This document shows, one piece after another, positions 25,669 through 34,047 of a DNA stretch of 64,000 bases; position 1 is the stretch's first letter; every line of letters begins with the position of its first letter. This DNA comes from Kribbella sp. CA-293567 (GTDB lineage Bacteria; Actinomycetota; Actinomycetes; Propionibacteriales; Kribbellaceae). The notes below the pieces were generated by a model that saw only the letters and a list, made by a program, of their open reading frames with translations, was not told where the DNA came from and did no database searches. The stretch is taken from contig NZ_CP114065.1 of the NCBI RefSeq assembly GCF_027627575.1, positions 1,612,001 through 1,676,000 on the forward strand, written 5' to 3'. The position numbers and the translations under genes were made by a program.

Positions 25669-28203
25669 GTGCGTCGCCTGCTGCGTGTCATCATCGTGTC
25701 CGGAATCGTGTTCGCCGCCTTGCTTCTGGTGGTGGCCGGGACCGGCGTCTTCGTCGTCCGCCACTCCTTCCCCAGCTACGACGGGACGGTCGCGCTGACC
25801 GGGCTCGACGCGGAGGTGGAGGTGGTTCGTGACGGCAACGGCATCCCGCAGATCTACGCCGACAAGCCGGGTGACCTGTTCGCCGCGCAGGGTTACGTGC
25901 ACGCTCAGGACCGCTTCTTCGAGATGGACTTCCGCCGTCATGTGACGGCCGGCCGGCTGGCCGAGCTGTTCGGCAAGGACGCGCTGGAGACCGACAAGTT
26001 CGTCCGAACGCTCGGCTGGCGCCGGGTCGCGGAGAAGGAGCTCGGGCTGCTCGCGCCGACCACCCGGCAGTATCTGGACGACTACGCCCGCGGTGTCAAC
26101 GCCTACCTGGGCACGCACGCCGGCTCAGGTCTCAGCCTCGAGTACGCCGTGCTGTCACTCAAGGGCACCGACTACCGTCCCGAGCCCTGGACCGCCGCCG
26201 ATTCGCTCGCCTGGCTGAAGGCGATGGCCTGGGACCTCGGCGGCAACATGGACGACGAGATCACCCGCACCAAGCTCGCGGCGAAGTATCCGGTCTCGAA
26301 CATCGCCAGCCTCTACCCGGACTATCCGTACGACCGCAACGAGCCGATCGTCGCGACCGCCGCGGTGACCAAGGGCGGCACCTTCACCACTGCCCCGGTC
26401 GATACCGAAGCCCGCCGCGGGATGCTGACCAAGGACCTGCTCAAGTCGCTCGACACCGTCGGCAAGGTGGCCAAGGGCCTGCCGGAGCTGCTCGGCCGCG
26501 GGGACGGTATCGGTTCGAACGCCTGGGTCGTCTCCGGTGAGCACACCACCACCGGCAAGCCGCTGCTGGCCAACGACCCGCATCTCGGCGCGACCATGCC
26601 GGGCATCTGGAGCCAGGTCGGCCTGCACTGCAACAACGTCAGCACCCGCTGCCCGTACGACGTGTCCGGGTTCAGCTTCTCGGGTCTGCCGGGGGTGGTG
26701 ATCGGCCACAACGCCGCCATCTCCTGGGGGTTCACCAACCTCGACCCCGACGTGATGGATCTCTACCTCGAGAAGTTCAGCGGCCCCGACGCCGTCGTCT
26801 ACGACAACAAGGTCCGGGCGCTGTCCAAGCGCGAGGAGACCTTCAAGGTGGCCGGCCAGGACGAGGTCGAGAAGATCACCGTCCGGGAGTCCCGGCACGG
26901 CCCGATCATCTCCGACGTCGGCGAGGACGAGCGCGAGACCGGCGAGCTGGCAGCGAAACGACTCGAGTCCCCGGAGGCGTACGGCGTCGCCCTGCAATGG
27001 ACGGCACTGACCCCGGGGCGGACCGCCGACGCCTTGTTCGCGATCAACCGGGCTCAGACCTGGAAGGCCTTCCGGGCGGCCGCGGCGCAGTTCGAGGTGC
27101 CCTCGCAGAACCTCGTGTACGCCGACCGCGAGGGCCACATCGGCTACCAGGCGCCCGGCCGGATCCCGATCCGCAACGCCGGTGACGGCGACTGGCCGGT
27201 CCCGGGCTGGGACTCGCGGTACCACTGGAAGGGCTACATCCCGTTCGAGGCGATGCCGACCGAGGCCGACCCCGACGACGGCATCATCGTGACCGCGAAC
27301 CAGGCGGTCGTGCCGCAGAGCTACCCCTACCACCTGACCGACGACTGGGACTACGGCCACCGGGCGCAGCAGATCCTCGACCGGATCCGGGGCGCGGGCA
27401 AGCTCGACGCGAACTCGATGGCCTCGATCCAGCTGGACACCAAGAACCGCAACGCCGAGACCCTGGTCCCGTACCTGCTGCAGGTGCAGATCAGCGACGA
27501 GTTCGACCGGCAGGGCCAGGACACGCTGCGGAACTGGGACTTCACCCAGCCGGCGGACTCCGCGCCCGCGGCGTACTTCAACGTCGTCTGGCGCAACCTG
27601 CTCGCGCTCACCTTCCACGACCAGCTGCCGGAAGGCACCTGGCCGGACGGCGGATCACGCTGGTTCGAGGTGATGCGCAAGGTGATCATGCAGCCGAACA
27701 GCGCCTGGTGGGACAACGTCACCACCACCCAGCGGGAGAGCCGAGACGATGTCCTGCGCGACGCGCTGGTCAAGGCCCGGGCCGAGATCACCACGAAGAT
27801 GGCTCGCGACCCCGGCAGCTGGCAGTGGGGCCGGCTGCACAAGCTCACCCTGACCAACCAGACCCTCGGCAAGTCGGGGATCGGCGTGGTGGACAAGATG
27901 TTCAACCGCGGCCCGTACGAGCTGGGTGGCGGCTCGTCCCTGGTGAACGCGACCTCGTGGGACGCCTCGAAGGACTACACCGTGACCGCGACGCCGTCGA
28001 TGCGGATGGTGGTGGACCTGTCCGACTTCGACAAGTCCCGCTGGATCAACATGACCGGCGTCTCCGGTCACGCGTACACGTCCAACTACACCGACCAGAC
28101 CGACCTGTGGGTGCGGGGCGAGACCCTGCCGTGGGCCTTCACCCGTGGCGCGGTCGAGGCGACCCGTGAGCACACGCTCACGTTCACGAAGCCGGAGAAC
28201 TGA
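25669..28203 (+). CDS. Penicillin acylase family protein (Ntn hydrolase)
   Basis: 844 residues. N-terminal membrane anchor/signal (RLLRVIIVSGIVFAALLLVV), alpha-chain region with GNGIPQIYADKPGDLFAAQG, a spacer, and the self-cleavage site GIGSNAWVVSG, where Ser283 becomes the N-terminal nucleophile of the beta chain; ANDPHLG follows as in the family. Probable extracytoplasmic amide hydrolase of the acyl-homoserine-lactone/penicillin acylase group; the natural substrate is not known. GTG 25669 lies six bases after TAAGTT, a leaderless start. Its last 20 bp overlap the convergent serine hydrolase gene. Confidence 0.9.
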   Translation: MRRLLRVIIVSGIVFAALLLVVAGTGVFVVRHSFPSYDGTVALTGLDAEVEVVRDGNGIPQIYADKPGDLFAAQGYVHAQDRFFEMDFRRHVTAGRLAELFGKDALETDKFVRTLGWRRVAEKELGLLAPTTRQYLDDYARGVNAYLGTHAGSGLSLEYAVLSLKGTDYRPEPWTAADSLAWLKAMAWDLGGNMDDEITRTKLAAKYPVSNIASLYPDYPYDRNEPIVATAAVTKGGTFTTAPVDTEARRGMLTKDLLKSLDTVGKVAKGLPELLGRGDGIGSNAWVVSGEHTTTGKPLLANDPHLGATMPGIWSQVGLHCNNVSTRCPYDVSGFSFSGLPGVVIGHNAAISWGFTNLDPDVMDLYLEKFSGPDAVVYDNKVRALSKREETFKVAGQDEVEKITVRESRHGPIISDVGEDERETGELAAKRLESPEAYGVALQWTALTPGRTADALFAINRAQTWKAFRAAAAQFEVPSQNLVYADREGHIGYQAPGRIPIRNAGDGDWPVPGWDSRYHWKGYIPFEAMPTEADPDDGIIVTANQAVVPQSYPYHLTDDWDYGHRAQQILDRIRGAGKLDANSMASIQLDTKNRNAETLVPYLLQVQISDEFDRQGQDTLRNWDFTQPADSAPAAYFNVVWRNLLALTFHDQLPEGTWPDGGSRWFEVMRKVIMQPNSAWWDNVTTTQRESRDDVLRDALVKARAEITTKMARDPGSWQWGRLHKLTLTNQTLGKSGIGVVDKMFNRGPYELGGGSSLVNATSWDASKDYTVTATPSMRMVVDLSDFDKSRWINMTGVSGHAYTSNYTDQTDLWVRGETLPWAFTRGAVEATREHTLTFTKPEN

Positions 28204-29266
28204 AGGCACCCTCGAAGGCCGCGAAGAGTTCGGGCGGCCAGGTCCAGATCGCCCGCGTCGTCAGCAGCAGTACGACGGTCTGCTGGTCCGGCGCGGTGGA
28301 CCACAGTGCGCCGAGCCCGCCGGCCCAGCCGTAGCGGCCGCCTCCGACCGACAGACCGAAGCCCCAGCCGGCGCCCTCTTCGATGAAGCCGGTGGCGCTC
28401 GCGGCGGCGCGCTGCTCGGCGGTCAGCTGATCAGTGGTCAGCTCTCGCGCTGACTCGGCCGAGAGAATCCCGCCTCCGCCGGACAGCAGCATCTGGGCGA
28501 AGGCGTTGAAGTCGTCGGCGGTGGACACGAGCCCGCCGCTCCCGGTCGGGAACGTGGGTGGCGTCAGCCATTGGCTTTCCGCCGCGGTGTCGAACACCTC
28601 TTCGCCCACGTACGCCGTCGTCAGCCGCGCCGGGTCCGAAGCCGTGAACCCGGTGTCTTTCATCCCCAACGGCGTGAAGATCCGCTCGTCGAGGAACTCC
28701 CCGAGCGGCTGACCGCTCGCCCGCGCGATCAGTACGCCGAGCAGATCCGAACTCGTCCCGTACTGCCACCGTTCACCGGGCTGGTACTGCAGCGGCAGCG
28801 TCGCGAACCGCCGTATCCACTCGTCGGGTTCCAGTGGCGACCGAGGCTTTGGCGGCCCGAAGGTGTGCAGTTCGAGCTCTTCCTCACGGGCGCGGAGCGC
28901 CGCGTTGTCCGACTCGCCGAGCCCCAGCCGGAAGGTCAGCAGATCGCGCACCGTCACCGCCCGGACCGCCGGTACGACGTCGTCGAGCGGACCATCCGGG
29001 CGACGCAGCACGGGCTGCGAGGCAAGCTCCGGGAGCAGGTCGTGCACCGGGGAGTCGAGAGTCAGACGACCCGAGTCGACCAGCATCATGGTCGCCGCGG
29101 CGACGATCGGCTTCGTCAGCGACGCCACCCGGAACAAGCTGTCCCGCTCCATCGGCGGGCCGTCGAAGGCGACCTTGCCGGCCACCTCGACGTGTGTCTG
29201 CCCGTCGCGGCTCACGAGCAGGACGGCGCCGGCCAGGACCCCGTCGTCGACGAATGAGGTGAGCAT
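28184..29266 (-). CDS. Serine hydrolase, beta-lactamase/class C-like (DUF transpeptidase fold)
   Basis: 360 residues. SxxK motif in RVASLTKPIVAA, the YxN equivalent as QYGTSSDLLG, and a KTG-like block WAGGLGALW near the C-terminus. This is the esterase/beta-lactamase (PF00144) family, whose members hydrolyse esters or D-amino-acid peptides. No signal peptide is seen, so it is probably cytoplasmic. ATG 29266 shares one base with the stop codon of the upstream phosphotransferase gene (TGATG), so the two form an operon. Confidence 0.85.
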   Translation of the reverse strand: MLTSFVDDGVLAGAVLLVSRDGQTHVEVAGKVAFDGPPMERDSLFRVASLTKPIVAAATMMLVDSGRLTLDSPVHDLLPELASQPVLRRPDGPLDDVVPAVRAVTVRDLLTFRLGLGESDNAALRAREEELELHTFGPPKPRSPLEPDEWIRRFATLPLQYQPGERWQYGTSSDLLGVLIARASGQPLGEFLDERIFTPLGMKDTGFTASDPARLTTAYVGEEVFDTAAESQWLTPPTFPTGSGGLVSTADDFNAFAQMLLSGGGGILSAESARELTTDQLTAEQRAAASATGFIEEGAGWGFGLSVGGGRYGWAGGLGALWSTAPDQQTVVLLLTTRAIWTWPPELFAAFEGAFSSPAS

Positions 29267-30210
29267 CAGACCAGTCCTCCCGCGAACGGCATCGTCCGCC
29301 AGTGCTCGATCGACGGCTTGAGGCCCTCGGCCAGCGCGGGCAGTTCGGGTAGCAAGGGCAGGCAGATCAGCACCTGCAGCATCCGGGCCGTGTTCATCAC
29401 GCCGACGACCCGCTCGTCGATGGCAGGCCGGCCCAGTTCGGCGGCAGTCTCGTTGTAGAGCTGGGCGTGCGCCGGCTCGATCATCGCCAGGTCCCACTCC
29501 ACCGGCCCGAGCGTGGCGTCCTCGAAGTCGGACCACAAAGTCGCCCCGCCGACCGTGGGGATCACGTTGTAGTAGGGCGCGTCTCCATGGATGGGCTGCA
29601 CCCGTGCCCCCGGGAAGGCGGTTTCGAATCCGGCCCGGGTCATCAGTACCGGCTCGAGCACGTCCCACTCTCGCCGCAGGCGGTCCAGGTCGTCCGCCGT
29701 CAGCAGTTCGGTCTCCTCCGACAACTCGGCCAAACCAGCCGGTACTGCGGACGTCACCGGCGAGAGCCACGGCAACTCCCCGGGATACTCAGCCAGTACT
29801 GCGTGCAGCCGCGCGGCCGAAGCAGTCCCGGCGAGAAAGTCGGGCTCGACCGTCTTGTCCTGCTCGACGTACTGCCAGAACGTCATCGAGTACCCGTCCC
29901 GCCGCACCGGCTCGCGCGGCACCAACGGGCTGGGAGCGACCACGGGCCGGCCCTGATCGACGAGCCACTGCGCCACATCGAGTTCGGTCTGCTGGCGGCT
30001 CATCGCGACCGCCGCGTCCTGGAGCGCGCTCGGCAGGACGACGGGGACCCGGGCGACCACCGGCGCCGGTTCGAGGTGCACGACCACCGAGAAGACGTCG
30101 TACAGGACGGTCGGGTCGGTGACGGTCAGGCCGAGGTCACGCGCCGCGGCGGTCGCGGCCGCGACTGCTCGCTCGGTTCGGGCTGCCAGCGTCTTCTCGT
30201 TCCAGGTCAT
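29266..30210 (-). CDS. Aminoglycoside phosphotransferase (APH) family protein
   Basis: 314 residues of the APH/choline kinase fold. The catalytic loop is PIHGDAPYYNVI (HGD...N) and the metal-binding Asp lies in WSDFEDATLGPVEWDLA. The N-lobe has VVARVPVVLP for nucleotide contact. The substrate could be an antibiotic or a small alcohol; nothing in the sequence decides. ATG 30210 has AGGAT seven bases upstream. It is the first gene of a pair with the serine hydrolase. Confidence 0.8.
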   Translation of the reverse strand: MTWNEKTLAARTERAVAAATAAARDLGLTVTDPTVLYDVFSVVVHLEPAPVVARVPVVLPSALQDAAVAMSRQQTELDVAQWLVDQGRPVVAPSPLVPREPVRRDGYSMTFWQYVEQDKTVEPDFLAGTASAARLHAVLAEYPGELPWLSPVTSAVPAGLAELSEETELLTADDLDRLRREWDVLEPVLMTRAGFETAFPGARVQPIHGDAPYYNVIPTVGGATLWSDFEDATLGPVEWDLAMIEPAHAQLYNETAAELGRPAIDERVVGVMNTARMLQVLICLPLLPELPALAEGLKPSIEHWRTMPFAGGLV

Positions 30211-30239
30211 CGCGCCATCCTGCCAGCGCGGTGGCCGAA

Positions 30240-30815
30240 TCAGCCCGTCATTTTGTCCGGCGACAACCGCACCAGCCGAGTCGGCGTGAGCGCTGCGTGA
30301 ACCGGCTGGTCGTGAGGATCGGCAGGGAGCGAATCCACGATCTCGGAGTCGTGGACGACGGCCCAGACCGGCGTACTGGGGGAGACGCGGGCCAGGGCGC
30401 GGTCGTAGGAGCCGCCGCCACGGCCCAGCCGTACGCCGCTGCGATCGACCGCGAGCGCGGGGCAGATCACCAGTTCGGCGGCGGTGATCGCGTCGGCTCC
30501 GAGATCCACCGGCGGCTCCGACAGCCCGAGCCGGCCCGGCACCAGATCGGCCGCGCCTGGAGCGATACCCCAACCCAGGTCGTTGTCGGCGTACAGGACG
30601 GGTAGGAGCACCTCGCGGCCGGAGGCGAGCAACCAGTCGATCAGCGGCCCGGTCTGCGGTTCGGCGCCCAGTGAGACGTAGAGCGCGATCGTTCGCGCGG
30701 CTACCACCTCGGCCTGCTCCCGGGCGACGGCGAGCAGCCCAGGTCCGGACGAGACGGTCGATCGCTGCCGAGCAGCCACTAGTTCCTGGCGCGCGGCCGT
30801 CTTGGATGAGAACAC
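30240..30815 (-). CDS. 5-formyltetrahydrofolate cyclo-ligase
   Basis: Converts 5-formyl-THF to 5,10-methenyl-THF with ATP, returning the storage folate to the one-carbon pool; cytoplasmic. 191 residues, standard length. N-terminal KTAARQELVAARQ with the substrate-binding Arg, VLLPVLYADNDL, and the signature RLGRGGGSYDRAL (G-x-GGG-x-YDR). The GTG start at 30815 is six bases after TAGGAT (leaderless). The neighbouring UDP-glucose gene is divergent and a MITE lies between them. Confidence 0.92.
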   Translation of the reverse strand: MFSSKTAARQELVAARQRSTVSSGPGLLAVAREQAEVVAARTIALYVSLGAEPQTGPLIDWLLASGREVLLPVLYADNDLGWGIAPGAADLVPGRLGLSEPPVDLGADAITAAELVICPALAVDRSGVRLGRGGGSYDRALARVSPSTPVWAVVHDSEIVDSLPADPHDQPVHAALTPTRLVRLSPDKMTG

Positions 30816-30876
30816 AGCGTGATCCTAGAGACGGCGAGTGACGCATCTAACGTCGCGGGTGCGCAGCCTGCCCTAG

Positions 30877-31036
30877 GGTGTGTCTCCCAGTTTCCGCCTA
30901 CTGCGCGGCACTCGGCACGGCAGCTCGACGCACTGGAGCAAAGACCACGATGGAAAAACATCGCGGCCTTCACTCCAGCACGCCGAGCTACCGCACCGAG
31001 CACCTGCTCGCTACGACGCAAACTGGGAGACACACC
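30877..31036. mobile_element. MITE-like element with 23-bp perfect inverted ends and CTAG duplication
   Basis: CCTAGGGTGTGTCTCCCAG... at 30871-30893 is exactly complementary to 31020-31042. Treating CTAG (30873-30876 and 31037-31040) as a target duplication leaves a 160-bp element with 17-bp termini GGTGTGTCTCCCAGTTT. There is no coding capacity. CTAG-type targets and short ends suggest an IS5-like parent. Its right end abuts the -10 box of the UDP-glucose pyrophosphorylase gene. Confidence 0.75.
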
Positions 31037-31049
31037 CTAGGGTTGAGGC

Positions 31050-32438
31050 ATGAGTGAGGAAGGTCTTCAGCAGGCACAGGAGAAGATGCGCGCGGCCGGT
31101 GCGGCCGAGGTCGCGATCAAGGTCTTCTCGCACTACTACCGGTTGCTCGAGTCGGGTGAGCAGGGCACGATCCGGGAGGACGAGATCGAGCCGGTGGGCG
31201 AACTGCCGCACCTGGACCATCTCGACCCGGACCGCGAGGCACGCCGGGCGGCGCTGGCCGGGACCGTGGTGATCAAGCTCAACGGCGGCCTCGGGACTTC
31301 GATGGGCGTGACCGGCCCCAAGTCGGCGCTGCCGGTCAAGGACGGACTGACCTTCCTCGACATCATCGCCCGGCAGATCCTCGCCACCCGCGCAGAGTAC
31401 GACGTACCGCTGCCGCTGATCCTGATGAACTCCTTCCGCACCAAGGAGGAGTCGCTGGCGGTCCTCGACCGGTACGCCGACCTGCCGGTGGACGGCGTCC
31501 CGCTCGACTTCCAGCAGAACATGGAGCCCAAGCTGCTGGCCGACGACCTGACGCCGGCCGAGTGGCCCGCTGATCCCGAGCTGGCCTGGTGCCCGCCCGG
31601 TCACGGCGACCTGTTCACCGCGCTGGTCGCGTCCGGCACGCTGGACGCGCTGCGGGAGAAGGGTTTCCGGCACGCCTTCATCTCCAACTCGGACAACCTC
31701 GGTGCCACCCCGGACGGCCGGATCGCCGCCTGGATGGCCGAGCACGACGTCCCGTTCGGGATGGAGGTCTGCCGCCGGACCAGGTCGGACCGCAAGGGCG
31801 GCCACGTCGCCGTGCGGAAGTCCGACGGCCGGCTGATCCTGCGCGACAGCGCCCAGGTGCACGCCGACGACAACCAGCACTTCCAGGACGTCACCCGGCA
31901 CAAGACGTTCAACACCAACAACCTGTGGATCAACCTCGACCGGCTGGCCGAGCTGATGGACGGTCACGACGGGGTGCTCGGGTTGCCGGTGATCGTGAAC
32001 CGCAAGACCGTCGACCCGGCCGATCCGTCCTCGCCGAAGGTGATCCAGCTGGAGACCGCGATGGGGTCGGCGATCGAGACCTTCGAGGGATCGCAGGCGG
32101 TGGTCGTGGACCGGAGCAGGTTCAAGCCGGTGAAGACGACCAACGACCTGCTGGTCCTGCGCTCGGACGTGTACGAGCTGAGCGACTCCGGCGACCTCAC
32201 CACCAGCCACGAGGGCGACGAGCCGTACGTCGACCTCGACCCTGACCACTTCAAGATCCTGGCCGACTTCGAGCGGCACTTCCCGGCCGGACCGCCGTCG
32301 CTGGTGCGGGCCGACCGGCTCGAGGTCCGCGGCGATGTTGCCTTCGGCAAGGATATGGTGGTGGTCGGCGAGGTCGAGGTGGAGGCACCGGAGGGCGAAC
32401 GGTTGGAGATCGCCGACGGGACCGAGCTTCGTGGATGA
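31050..32438 (+). CDS. UTP--glucose-1-phosphate uridylyltransferase (UDPGP, eukaryote-like type)
   Basis: Makes UDP-glucose from UTP and glucose-1-phosphate for cell-wall and storage glycans. 462 residues, the long UDPGP family rather than the short bacterial GalU. The nucleotide loop KLNGGLGTSMGVTGPKSALP starts at residue 76; EPKLLADDL, the GHGDLF motif, FISNSDNLGAT and a late KTTNDLLVLRSD follow. It heads the block that continues to moeA/glp and sepX. ATG 31050 is six bases after TAGGGT (leaderless), a box that overlaps the right end of the MITE. Confidence 0.95.
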   Translation: MSEEGLQQAQEKMRAAGAAEVAIKVFSHYYRLLESGEQGTIREDEIEPVGELPHLDHLDPDREARRAALAGTVVIKLNGGLGTSMGVTGPKSALPVKDGLTFLDIIARQILATRAEYDVPLPLILMNSFRTKEESLAVLDRYADLPVDGVPLDFQQNMEPKLLADDLTPAEWPADPELAWCPPGHGDLFTALVASGTLDALREKGFRHAFISNSDNLGATPDGRIAAWMAEHDVPFGMEVCRRTRSDRKGGHVAVRKSDGRLILRDSAQVHADDNQHFQDVTRHKTFNTNNLWINLDRLAELMDGHDGVLGLPVIVNRKTVDPADPSSPKVIQLETAMGSAIETFEGSQAVVVDRSRFKPVKTTNDLLVLRSDVYELSDSGDLTTSHEGDEPYVDLDPDHFKILADFERHFPAGPPSLVRADRLEVRGDVAFGKDMVVVGEVEVEAPEGERLEIADGTELRG

Positions 32439-32901
32439 GGTCTGGATCCGGCCGCTGGAGCCGCACGACACGGACGAGGCCGCCGCGGTTTGGTGGCGCT
32501 CCCGCCATGCCGTGGGTTCGCAGCTGCCACCGGCGATCCACTCTGAGGAGCAGGTGCGCGGCTGGTTCGCCGAGGTGCTGCTACCGGACGGGGAGAGCTG
32601 GGTAGCGATCGACGACGGCCGGATCGTCGCCGTACTGACCCTGGACGGCGACGACCTCGACCAGCTGTACGTCGACCCGGAGCTGGCCGGCCAGGGGATC
32701 GGCTCGACGCTGGTCGACCTGGCCAAGGACCTGCGTCCCGGCGGGCTTGCCCTGTGGACCTTCCAGAGCAACACGAAAGCTCAGGAGTTCTACCAGCGGC
32801 ACGGCTTCACCGAGGTACGGCGTACTGATGGCGCCGCCAACGAAGAGCGTTCGCCGGACGTCAGGATGGTGTGGGGCGCGCATCCCGAAGCGGCGTCGTG
32901 A
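32431..32901 (+). CDS. GNAT family N-acetyltransferase
   Basis: 156 residues. QLYVDPELAGQGIGSTLVDL is the acetyl-CoA loop (G-Q-G-I-G), preceded by SWVAIDDGRIVAVLTLDGDD and followed by LWTFQSNTKAQEFYQRHGFT. Substrate unknown. Its GTG overlaps the end of the UDP-glucose pyrophosphorylase gene by eight bases, so the two are co-translated. Its 3' end overlaps the convergent regulator gene by 41 bases. Confidence 0.82.
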   Translation: MDEVWIRPLEPHDTDEAAAVWWRSRHAVGSQLPPAIHSEEQVRGWFAEVLLPDGESWVAIDDGRIVAVLTLDGDDLDQLYVDPELAGQGIGSTLVDLAKDLRPGGLALWTFQSNTKAQEFYQRHGFTEVRRTDGAANEERSPDVRMVWGAHPEAAS

Positions 32902-33919
32902 GTCGCTCTGCTGCCGGAGTCCTGGCGTAGTAGACCTCGCGGCCGAGCCGGCGGCGCTCTACCAGGCCACTGCTGTGTAATCGGCCCAAGTGGTAGGAGA
33001 CAGTGGCTTTGGACAGCCCGAGACGGGCTGCCAGGCTGTGGCCGGGCTGCGGAGTCTCCAGGGCGGCCATCAGGCGGTGACGAGTGCCCAGTACGTCGTC
33101 CGCCGGCTGCTCGGGGGCGTCGCCCGTCGCATGCGGGCCGACGACCACCCCTCGGCCGCGGCAGGGGTAGCCGATCACCAAGTCGTCGCCGGCGACGACT
33201 ACCGCTCGGTCGCGATCGAGCAGTGTGACGGGTGTCAGCACTATGCGGTGGTGAAGGCGAGTCAGGTCGAGTTCGAGTGGAGAGCTGAGCTGCACCGCCC
33301 GGCCGTCCCATTGCTCGCCATCGACGAGTTCGAGGGCCGCTGAGGATATGCCGGTGGTCTTCACCAACTGCAGCCGGTGCATCACGTCGGTTTCGGTCAC
33401 TGCCCGGATCACTGGCCAACTGGGCGCGATAAGCACCTGCCAAGCCTCTGCCAGAGCCTGCTGAGCTGCCGCCAACAGGGGAGCGCTGTGACCGGCCCAA
33501 GCCGCGTCCACCAGCTCTGTCGGCTCTTTGCGCCATCCGTCCGCCACAGCGGGCAGGACGCCGAGGTGGTGGGCGAAGGCCTCGTCGACCGGTCCTACTC
33601 GGTAGGTGAGGCGCAGGTGTGCGCGGAGAACTTCGAGTGGAGTGGCGGCGACGGCGGCCAGTTCCGCCTCCACAGTCGGGCGGTACTGGTCGGTGAGGGG
33701 AATGAGGAAGTCAGGGATGGAGTGGGTGGCCGGATCGATCAGCTCCAACAGCAGCGAGCGGCTGGCTGGTGACATCCGGGACCAGCGCTCCGGGAGCCAG
33801 GCCGGTGGCTGGTGTGGGCGCTGCCGTAGCCACAGCACGGCGTGGACCACGTGCATCAGCGGTGACACGGTGAAGCGCAGTGTGGACAACTGGCGGTCGT
33901 TCAGGCCGAGCCGGATCAT
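32861..33919 (-). CDS. ArsR-type winged-helix regulator with large N-terminal domain
   Basis: 352 residues. The winged helix is at the C-terminus (LMAALETPQPGHSLAARLG, then LSKATVSYHLGRLHSSGLVE and RRRLGREVYYART), with about 270 residues of helical sensor sequence before it (SPLMHVVHAVLWLRQRP at the start). Actinomycetes have many such DUF5937-like regulators of unknown ligand. ATG 33919 follows GGGAGG by about seven bases; a start 24 bases further up lacks one. It is divergent from the second TAP-like hydrolase gene, a plausible target. Confidence 0.8.
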   Translation of the reverse strand: MIRLGLNDRQLSTLRFTVSPLMHVVHAVLWLRQRPHQPPAWLPERWSRMSPASRSLLLELIDPATHSIPDFLIPLTDQYRPTVEAELAAVAATPLEVLRAHLRLTYRVGPVDEAFAHHLGVLPAVADGWRKEPTELVDAAWAGHSAPLLAAAQQALAEAWQVLIAPSWPVIRAVTETDVMHRLQLVKTTGISSAALELVDGEQWDGRAVQLSSPLELDLTRLHHRIVLTPVTLLDRDRAVVVAGDDLVIGYPCRGRGVVVGPHATGDAPEQPADDVLGTRHRLMAALETPQPGHSLAARLGLSKATVSYHLGRLHSSGLVERRRLGREVYYARTPAAERLTTPLRDARPTPS

Positions 33920-34047
33920 CGCGGTCCCTCCCGCGCTCATCATCGCTCGCCCAGAGGGCCGGCGGATTCGAAAGTCTCGAATGGATGGCAGTCGAGGCTC
34001 CGGGCGGGATGAGGTGTGTCACCACGCCCGACCGACTTGGAGTCATG

